Shown in pieces: positions 11,207 through 21,800 of a stretch of DNA of 64,000 bases. A model generated the notes under the pieces. The model saw only the letters and a list, made by a program, of their open reading frames with translations, was not told the origin of the DNA and did not search any database. Every line of letters starts with the position of its first letter. Positions within the stretch are counted from its first letter, which is position 1. The stretch spans positions 7,324,501-7,388,500 of the forward strand of contig OU015568.1 of NCBI GenBank assembly GCA_907165135.1, written 5' to 3'. The position numbers and the translations under genes were made by a program. This DNA is from Oikopleura dioica. Lineage: Eukaryota; Chordata; Appendicularia; Copelata; Oikopleuridae.

Positions 11207-12706
11207 ATGGAATGTGATCAGCCGAAAGAAAAGCGAATAAATACCGATAGTTCTACCAACGTCTCCGAGGAGCTGAAAAACTGGATGAGAAAAAATGAAA
11301 TCGCGACGATTCCAGAGAGCGAAATGATTTTGAGATACAGTGAGAAGGAACATCGAGAGCTTCTTGGTGCTAGTCCGTGGACCAAAGATCCGCACTATTT
11401 CAAGCTTTGTAAGATATCAGCCGTTGCTCTGTTGAAAATGCTTATTCATGCTAACTCTGGAGGAAATATTGAGGTGAGATTTCATGGAAGTTTTGAAGTG
11501 GTAGATACGGAGAATGTTCCAAAAACGTAGTCGAAACAGAAAAGTCTACCCCGAGGATCAGTTTTTGCAATTTCGATTTACCGAGCATATGAATCCTTTA
11601 GAAGTTTTTATCTTCGCAAGGGCAGAAAACCCGGATCAAGTTGTTATCTAGCATCTGGTGCGCTAGAAAAGCGCGTTCTCTGCTATAAAGTGTCATTATG
11701 ATTATTCTTCTTCCAGGTGATGGGTCTGATGCTTGGAAAGATTGACGAGACGACAATGATAATCCACGACGTTTTCGCACTGCCAGTTGAGGGGACGGAG
11801 ACTAGAGTCAATGCACACACGCAAGCTTATGAGTACATGTCGAAATATGTGAATGATAAGCAACATGTCCAGCGACTAGAAAATGCCATTGGTTAGTTGA
11901 AAAAATTTTCCGACCCGTTCCATTTTTGAATTCCAAGGTTGGTACCACTCTCATCCTGGCTATGGCTGCTGGCTATCCGGAATCGATGTGGGCACACAAA
12001 GTCTTCATCAACAATTTGAAGGTGTTTTTCAATCCCTGAAATATTTATTTACGGCATTTTAGAGCCATACGTCGCAATTGTAGTCGATCCAGTGAGGACA
12101 AAATCGACCGGAAAAGTGAACATCGGCGCATTCAGAACATTTCCAAAGGGTTATCTTCCCTCACACGAAGAAGCAGCTGAATATCAATCTATTCCAATAG
12201 AGAAGATTGAGGACTTTGGCGTCCACGCGAATCAGTATTATCAGCTTGATATTGAAGTATTCACGGTAAAAAGGGACATAATTAGACGCTTTCTGAACTC
12301 TATTTTTAGACACAAACGGATCAGAATATGCTAAAGTCGCTTTGGAATAAGTACTGGCCATCAACGCTTTCTATGTCTTCTCTTCATGAGTAAGAATTAA
12401 CTAACTTGCTTATGAGACAAAAATTTTTAGTAACCGAAAATATTTGACAAACTCGATCAACGATGTTGGCGCGAAAATCGAGCTCATCGCTGAAAAAGTA
12501 AAAATTTGGGTAATTTGCTGAAATCTAAAGTCTGAAATTAGGTCAGTAAGCAAGGTTATGGCAGCGCAGCCGGAGTGAATCCAGCTGCTGGAATGAACAA
12601 ACTAAACAAAGTCATTGTTGACGCAGAAAAGATCTTTCAGGAAGTTCAAACTGGCCTCCACATGCAAAACTTAAAACGAGACATATTTTCTTCATTTCTT
12701 CACTGA
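11207..12706 (+). CDS. COPS5: COP9 signalosome subunit 5 (JAMM deneddylase)
   Basis: CSN5 is the zinc metalloprotease that removes NEDD8 from cullins. Exons 11207-11473, 11717-11891, 11938-12021, 12063-12265, 12310-12389, 12431-12497 and 12542-12706 sum to 1041 nt (346 residues; human is 334). The MPN domain holds the complete JAMM motif, with the glutamate in the [12 protein letters not shown] segment and [14 protein letters not shown] carrying both histidines, the serine and the aspartate. Flanking blocks [10 protein letters not shown] and [13 protein letters not shown] are typical. The C-terminal tail is less conserved. The ATG at 11207 directly follows an AG (CTGAG), consistent with trans-splicing. 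It is 131 bp after ARIH1 and 106 bp before DNAAF3. Confidence 0.96.
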
Positions 12707-12812
12707 CCTGACTCACTACCCTGTACTTGTTTCCTTTGAGAATAAAACTGAAAATCAACGTTCGGAAAAAACGATTCTGAAATGATTCTTTGAGTTTCAG
12801 AAAAAGAAATTA

Positions 12813-15800
12813 ATGGAAAGTGGGAATCAAAAGGCGGGCTTAGGTTCAATTCAATGGTGGGGCTTTTCTCCTGCGACAGATCTCGCTCAATATGCGGCTA
12901 ATAAAGATGAAGAGTTGAATGTTTTGCTTGTTGGGCCTGGCGATGTCCGACATGTTTTACGGACAGTAGCTGAGAATCCTGGACGAAAAATAAATTTTTA
13001 TATCTATGAATCGCATGTCGAATGTATTGCTCGGCATTTGCTGCTTCTACTAGCTAAGGGTTCAATTTTCCAAAATTAAAATTACGATATCTTCAAAATT
13101 GACCCCCTTAAAGTCGCTTCAGAACCGAACGGCGCTTATTCACTTCAGAATAAAACTGCTCTCTATCTGGACATCTTCGGAAACACCCTTCTTCGTCCCG
13201 CCAGTCAAAGCTACCTGTTTCAAAAATCACGGGTTTTATCAGATATGGTTACCGACTCTTCTTACTGCAAGAAGAGAGCCTCGTTTCTTGAGCTCGATCG
13301 GCTAAAGTTCAAGGATCGCGACCGACTTGATGACCAGTTTGTATTTTGGAGATCGGCGAAGGACAAATTCATGGTAATTCACCCTGAAATTTGTGTAAAA
13401 AACCGGTTTTAGGTTAGCCAGCAATGGGATATCAGGCAAAGACAGTACATGGGCTCGAGATACGACGCGAGGGAAGGAGCGTTTGACTGGGATCTGCAGA
13501 TGGGTCTTCATGACCGAGGAGCAAAGGTTGTTTTTGTCTCTGAAATCTGAAAATAAAAGAAAAGTTAAGACGATTATGAAACACGAGTACAAGAATTTCC
13601 GGGCCACTGGCGTTGCTTTTTCACCCGAAGAAAATGAAAACCACGAAGCTCCAAACAGATCTCTTTCTTCGAGCAAAGTAATGGGAGATGGCCGTGGCGA
13701 TAAAAACGCTTACAGAGGATACTGGGTAGGAAAAAAGGTGTAGCAAGAGGCGTCGTAATTATCTATTTAAGCCGACTACTAGGACACTAATATAAACACC
13801 GGAAGGTCACCGGATGTTATTCTCTTCCGGTAAACTTCCGGAAAAGAATAACATCCGGTGACCTTCCGGTGCACTTCCGGTTTAAATCAGTCTTGTTTTA
13901 TTATAAGTGAAAATATATAATTTATTATAAACAAATAAATATTTAGATAAAAACTTCAGTCACCAAATAAATAAATATTTAGATAAAAACTTCAGTCACC
14001 AAATAAGTAAATATAAAAATAAATCTCTCAATCTTGAATTCGCGCTCGGGAGAGTAGTAGGACGTGATCCTCAGAAGATGGCTCCCACGTGACGTCCGTC
14101 GAGCGGAGATAGTCATCCAGTCTTCGAGCCAGAAGTTTTCGCGCTCTTTTTTTCTTTTTTTTCTTATGTTGGCTTGAATAATTTCACGTAAAAATAATAA
14201 AGAAGGCTATGAAGATAAAACTCGTGCGATATTATTTTAAGCCCACCTGGAAGTCAACATAAGTGTGAGCTTCCTGATTTTTTTGCATTTTATACGTGCT
14301 TTTTGCTAAATCAATAAAAATGTTCCGAATATATAATCTCTCTTACCAATCATTTTGTAATCATGACCCATCAGGCGAATTGAATCGCCCTTCACCACAT
14401 CTTTTCGCTGCACCCATCGTCCATTCTCCTCAAAATATCTTTTTGGCATATTATATAAGCGTTCATATTTGCAAAAAAAAAAAATATATATATATATCTC
14501 ATGCGTTTCCTTCCGTTCACGACAAGGAATAAATATTCTGCCGGTCGTATTTCCTCATTGCCACACAGGAGGCATTCTCCCTTCGCGACTATTTCTTGCA
14601 AATTTATATCTTTGCTGTCCAAGGCGTCTTCAATGAAAATTTCACAGAAGAAGGGCTCCTAAAAATCTTAGAACAAGAAAAAAAAAAGGGCGAATTACCA
14701 TGCAAGACTCGCAACAACGAAAATCTTCCAAGATCTTCTGCTTATTTTCACCGTCACTTATTTGGGGTTCTTATTTGAAAAAATACTCATTGTTCATTTG
14801 ATTAAGAATCTTTCTTCTAACGATAAAAGATTTCATATTGAGAATTTGATTAAGATATTTTTATTAATGAACCACACCTTTCGGAAAAATTTTTCAATAA
14901 CCCTCGTAGACCTTCGGTTACTCCGAGTCCAGTTTTAGTCCATCTAAAACCGCTCTCCCAGAGTAACCTTTTTGTTTCCTTGACGACATCATCGAGTGCT
15001 TGAACCGCTTAGCAGGTTGTTAAATATGCGTCGCGGAATAAAAAAAAAAGACTTACTGTTGACAAATGTCAGTTTTTGCATCTCTGCGATGAGACAGTTG
15101 GCCGGCTTCAGCTTTCGAATACAGCCTGCAATGAGAAGAAGATTCACTTAAATACGAGTTCAGTTATTTTTAAGGGAGCAAGCGGCTTCGTTCACAACTT
15201 GCGAACGCCGTTCGTTATCTTGTAAACACCGTTCACAAGGAGAAAATTTTGACCAATAATCGTTCACAACTTTTTTCATCACGTGTCCGAGCGCTAGAGA
15301 AACACTGCTCCTGTCAACCAAATGAGTTTTATACCAGAAAATGCTTGAAACGAACACTCATGGTAAGATTTTCTCCGTTGCGAACGGCGTTCACAAGATT
15401 ACGAACGGCGTTCGCAAATTTCGAACAAAGATACACATACCGGCTGCAGACAACCAACACGTAGAGTAAGCAAGATGCTCCGCTTCGCCGGCTTTCTCTC
15501 CCTTATTTATGAATCCTCGATCCGCAAGGTGCTTGTTTGACAAAAAGTCGGGGTCAACTAGATCCCAGGGGGCGACTTCGATGGGTTCCTCGACGACCTC
15601 ATGAACGTCGTCGTCCTCACGATCGTCGATGACCTCACGAACATCGTCGTCCTCGGCCTCGTCATCTTCGTCCTCAGGAGGAACAAGAGGGTCCTCAATT
15701 GGCCCCTCGTCAGGAAGCTCGCCGTCGGACTCATGACCGGGGTCCACCTCCATGTTCTCGCCATCGAGTCTTCGATGGTGAATAAATACTTATTTCCGGT

Positions 15801-18800
15801 ATTTATAAATATAAACTCGGAAGTTCAGTGTTTATTAATATGTCATCAACAACTTCCGTTGTGTATCCGTTACGATATGAGAATAAAATTTAAGATTTGA
15901 TTATTTTCAGTTCCGATCCAATGCTTTCTTTTGATAAATAAAAAGGATGAGCAAAAGAAAATTGAAGCAAAAGAGAAATGAGCACCGTTATCAATGGAGA
16001 ACTTCTACCAGACGCAACCTTCACATATCCTTTTCGTATTTTGCTCAGTGGATCTTCTGGAGCAGGAAAAACTTATATCGCAAAACAAGTTCTTTTGAAC
16101 AGACATCTATTTCAAAAGAAGACTAAACGAGTTTTCTATTATTATCCTTGTTTTTTGGAAGAAAAACCAGTGAAGTGGGATGATCTTTGTGTCCCTGTAA
16201 GCTACAGGGTTGGACTTCCTTCTCAAGAGGAAATTGACGAGATTCCGTCACATTCAACAATTGTACTCGATGATTTATATGAAGAAGCGATTCAAAGTCA
16301 AGCGATCGATCATCTGTTTCGAGTGACAAGTGGGAAGCGGAATTTAAATGTGATGATAATGACGCAAAATAACTATGCTCAAGGAAAATTCGGGAGAAAC
16401 ATCAAGCTCAACTGCAACGCTACCTTTCTATGCAGAAACTGTCTTGATGGGACAGTTAATAAACGTGCATGTAGTCAAGCTGGACTTCTAAAAGCTTACA
16501 AAAGAGCAACGGAAGAAAACAAGAACAAACAATATCCGTACATGTTTCTGGATCAATCACCCCGAGGCCATGCCTCGAGCTATCGTCTCTATACAGATAT
16601 ATTCACCGATTATCCGGTTGTTTTCTCAGTTAGCGGAATGAAGGCCTGCATCGTACCATACAACGATTTCAAGCAGAATTTCGATATTATCGCCAGAGAC
16701 AATACTTTCGAAGCAGTCGAAAAGAAACATGAGAAGAAATACCCGGAGTGCAAAACTATTGAGTCAACAAGAGTCAAATCAAAGATCAGATGCGACAGTT
16801 TTACCGAAGACTCGTCAGAGTCGGAGGTTGAAAGGTCAAGATCCAGAAAGCGAAACAAGAAGTCGAGTAACGACAAGAAATCAAAAAGGAAAGCAAAGAA
16901 GCGAAGACGACATTCAACCTCAAGCGAAGCGTCTTCGGAAACCGACGAGGAAGAGAAATCAAAATCAAAAAAGAGTAAGCGAAGACGTCCTTCAACCTCA
17001 AGCGAATCAGATAGCGAAAACATCAGCTCAGACGAAGTCGATTCAAAATCAAAAAAATCGAAGCGAAGAAGAAATTCAAGCTCATCCGAAAGTCCAACCT
17101 CCGAAGAAGTCAGCTCTGGAGGATCAGATTCAAGCCCTGTACGAAAACGTGGCAAGCGCTCCAGCATTCTCAGCGAAAGTAGCGGAATTTCTCCGGAAGA
17201 ATAAAGTGTCTAGTACTCATCGTCGCATATCCAAAAAGCGATTTCCTCGTCGACGATTTATTGTTGACACTGCATTCAAAATATTCCAGGGTGATCTTAT
17301 TGACTACCAAAAATTCAAATACTCTAATCGACATCACGTTTTTATTCTTCTCATTATCGACTGTTTTTCACGTTATGTTTGGACAAGACCTCTCAAAACC
17401 AAATCTGGGAAGGATGTGGCAAACGCTCTCAACGACATATTTCAAGATTTTATTGAGTGGCCGAATTCTTTGATTACAGATGAAGGTCTGGAATTCTACA
17501 ACTCAAATGTGCGCAAAATTCTGGATCGATATGGACTGCATCACTATAGTATCAAAAGTAAAATGAAGGCAGCGATAGCAGAACGTGCGATTCAAACTTT
17601 CAGAAAACGTATACATCTTTTCATGAAAAGAAACAGGACTAAAACTTGGATCGATGTTCTTCCGGCTATAACAAAAGGATATAATTCAACTCCTCATCGT
17701 TCAATTGGCATGGCTCCAAACCAAGTCTCATCAAAAAATAGAGCACAGGTTTTCACTCGACTATATCCCGACATTGACTTAAAAGTCAAGCCCAGACTAA
17801 AAGTTGGCAACGTTGTGAGAGTAAAAAAGAAAAAAGAACTTTTCGAAAAAGGATACACGCAAAATTGGTCAGACGAAGTTTACATCATCACGGACATCCG
17901 TCAAAGAGCTGGTATAGTTTGGTATAAAATTGCTGACGAAGAAGGAAATCGTCAACCTCGAATCAAGTATTATTTCGAACTCAATCTTGTCGCCAATGAT
18001 ATTGAATCTTTTCGGAACAAGAAGCAAGGAACTAAAAGTCCCTGAAATTTTATTTGATAACAACGAAGAATACTGTGTTCAAATTGTAAGCGCTGTCTGT
18101 AATCTTATGACCACTCCACGTGACGTTGGCATTGCTTTCATAACGTGTAACTCAATTGCTTCTTGCTATGGAGAACCGAATACGCTCATGATGGGTCAAA
18201 TCCGTCCAAACGATAGGTGGTGCCATTTTTCCGACCAACGCTCCCTTTTCTTCCCTTTAAACGTATATAACTGGCGGGATACGACATTTTCAATCGACTT
18301 AGAAAGTGAACACGTTGTCCAACAATTTTCTCTGCAGATCCAGATTACAACAAGAGAATGAAAACCATTATTTCCGCGCTCGAAAGTCGACCAAAAAAAT
18401 GGTTTCCCAAATCTCAGTCGGGCGCAGGAAAAAGAAAATCAAAAAAAGCTCCAACCAAATTAAAACTTACTCCAGCAAGAAAAAAACCTTCCTCAAAACC
18501 AAAGAAAAAAAGAAATTTTACAACAAAAGACTTGAAAAAGTCAAAGAAGTCGTCCAAAAAGAAAAGAGCATGAACTCTTACTATATTGCTAAACGTTTAG
18601 AACGTGTACAAAATTTCCTTGGTGTTTTCTCTATTGATACTCTTTCCACTCTTAATGAATATCCTGCTTTTCTCGTTGTTAATCTTTCACCGGAAAAGTC
18701 AAAAGGTTCTCACTGGATAGCACTTCGTATTGAAAAGTCAAAAATCGAGATTTTTGATAGTTTGAAATTAGGAAAATATCCAAAAGAATTAACCGACTTT

Positions 18801-21800
18801 TTCGGTGATCGTAAAAAATATTTTTATAAAAAAATTCAATCAGATGCGTCATTTTACTGTGGTTTCTACGTCTGTTTCTATGTTATCTTTCGCTCTCTTT
18901 ATTCTATGAAAAAACTTTCCTCTATTTTTTCTAAAAATCTTACTGAGAACGATCAACTTCTTTTTGACAAACTCTCTCAAATTTGGTGATTAAAATTGGT
19001 GAAAAACGATCTTCAATCTTTACTTGTTTAGACTGAAACTATGATAGAAGTTGAGTACTACGACCAGAAAGTCGTAAAGCGTCACTATCCCAGAGAGGTA
19101 GATAGTTTAACCGGACGTCTTCATTTCCACTTCGATGCTGATCCAAACCTTTTTCTCGTCAAAAACAACATTGCGATTCATTTCACGATCGAACTTGACA
19201 AGAACTACATCCCCTGCAATGGATTCGCAAGCAAACAGTTTGGAAAAACAGAAGTTGCCGTGAATTCTCAGATAATTGATAACTCCAATTCAAAGTAAGA
19301 GTTTTTGTTCATAGATTAGCCTTACTTTTTCTCTTAGCGCGCATTATATGCTAGCTGATTATTTGACAAAGCTGACAAACTACGATCCTCAATATGTGAT
19401 GACTGCTTTCCAGATCGAAGGGTACTATGACGAGTACAATTTTGAGACACTTGCGACAGATGCGGCTAAGGAAGAAATCAGAGACGGTAGGAGACCAGGC
19501 TGCTTTGTCAACTCCGATGGGAATTATGTTTACGAACTCATCTTCTTACCTACTCACGGATTCTTCCTTGAAAATAAACCTCTTCCTCTCAACACTGATC
19601 TATCACTGACGCTCTACCGTCTAAAGCATGAGTTCTCTACAATTTTTATTGGAAGCGACCCAAATGATAAGTTGCCGGCTGGAGAAGCTCTCAAAATAAC
19701 AGATGCCTATGCAATGGTTGAATATGTGTCCTCTACAAGCTTGAGAAATCATTTTGCGAGAATCAAATCAAAACCGATCTCCTACAAATTCAATGACACT
19801 ATGATAAAGACAATGGCTTTACCAAAAGGTCGTAAGCAAGTTCAGCTTCTCAATGTTACTGGTGGAAATACTCCCGCGTACATGTTCTTTGGACTCATCA
19901 AAACAGATGCCTTGTTTGGATCGGATGCTTTTGAGTCCACAAATTTCAGTTTTCATCAGGATCTTACTCAAATAAACGTCACATTAAATGGGCAGTCGCT
20001 CCATGGATATCCTCAGGTAAGATAACATAGAAGAATAAAAAAATTTATCATGTTTCTAGAAAATCACGAATCAGTATCCAATTCTCCCTTATTGGAAATT
20101 TCAAAATGCTCTTGGAAGAATCTCTCAAAGCAACTTGTCTTATGTGACATCCATGGATGCGTACAAGAGCAATGCAATTTTCGCTCATGAATTTGAGGGC
20201 GAGGAAATATCACAAGGATGGCTCTCCTTCACATTCGATTTCAACAAACCACTAGATGACGACGATGACTATCACATTGTTATATGGTCAATTGTGTCTG
20301 TCAAACTTACGATTGACGAACATAAACAAGTCGAAAAAACGTTATTGTAAAGGTAAACATAAAAGAATCACTGGTAGTAAAAGATGCACTGACTAACCAG
20401 TGCTTTAGCACTTCTGGACTTGATTTTGTCATTTTCGTCATTCTCAAAAAGATGTTTGTCACGATTAAATCTTTCACTTTTCGATCACACAACGGAGGCG
20501 GATTTTTCAAAGTCAAGGGAACTTTTATCCCAGGCTTTGAGAGTCATTTTGACTATACCCAACCTGCTTCAGAAATCAACTTGAGAATGTATGAAAGGAC
20601 TGCAGCTGAAATTTCTGAAACGTTCGCTACTCTTCTTTCCTTCACAGAATCTCATCAACCTGCGTCCGTCAACCTTACTTCCGAGTCAAAGCAATCCGAC
20701 TGGGAAAGAGAGCACAATATCCCCGCTTCCTACACTTTCCGATTCAGTCGACTTCCGACTCAGTCAACTCCGACCCAGCTTTCTCCCATTCAGCCAACTC
20801 CGGCTCCGCTTTCTCCCATTCAGCCAACTCCGATCAAGCCAACTCCGATCCAGCCAACTCCGATCCAGCCAACTCCGATTCAGCCAACTCTGATTCAGCC
20901 AACTCCTATCAAGCCAACTCTCATCCAGCCAACTCCCATTCAGCCAACTCCAATCCAGCCAACTCCGATTCAGCCGATTCAGCCAGCTTACGAACAACCA
21001 ACTCCGATTCAGCCAGCTTCCGAGCAACAAATGGACATCTAATCTTTTCCTTTTCTGATCGTTTTCTGCTTCTTTACTCGAGTAATAAAATTTGGTGTTT
21101 TTTTTATTTCCTTGTCGTTCTTTCAAGCAGGTTCCTTTATTTATAAACATTCAAGACGCGAAGTTCCGCTCGAGTAGAATCAGTGGTCAAAAGCAGGCAC
21201 TGAGTATCCAGCGCTTTTGAACCTCATAGAAGAATTCTTAGTTGATCTCATTCTCAACAAAAAAAATGTTCCGATGTTCCGAAGTCTCCTCAGCTGATTT
21301 TATGGTTCAAATTGAAGCCTTCGACTTTGAGCATAAAGGTTGTGGAGGAGTTTTTCACATTGATGCCATGTGCATGCCGCTTATCGACGTTCACTTTCCT
21401 GGTGGATTCCCAGCAGCAGAGCTTGATCTCCGGATAACAGTCTCGACAAAACAAGAGGTTGAGACGGAATTCCTTCAGCTTTTGGAATTTTGTCACTCAA
21501 AAAAGCCCGTACCAATAATTCTTCTTGAAAAAGTGCTCACTTCCGAGGGAAAAAAAGGGGAAGCAATTTTTGGTTGCTGGACGTTTCAATACAACTTCCC
21601 GATGCAACTCGAGCAGACTCCTCCAGAGGATTGTTCAAACTGTGGATCACCAATATTCAAGCTTGAAGAATGGAAGGTGACAAAGTATAATCATTGAATC
21701 TTCAAATGAAACTGTCTTTTCTTGTGGTGCTTTGCTTTTCTATACTTTCTTAGATAAACTGTGGTGCTTGCTCTACTTTACTTTTATTTTGTCGTGCTTT

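Noticed and set aside
15601-15900. Plus-strand 99-codon hydrophobic frame opposite gene L1
   Set aside because: It is antisense to the acidic Asp/Glu repeat of gene L1; hydrophobicity is a by-product of the complement.
16610-17167. 185-codon minus-strand frame opposite the ATPase tail
   Set aside because: It is the antisense of the low-complexity Lys/Ser repeats; no start context or motif.
18306-18569. Longer protease start with a 100-residue basic extension
   Set aside because: The start would not be an ATG, and 18570 matches the family N-terminus and sits at an ATGA overlap. A start at 18399 is noted as an alternative.
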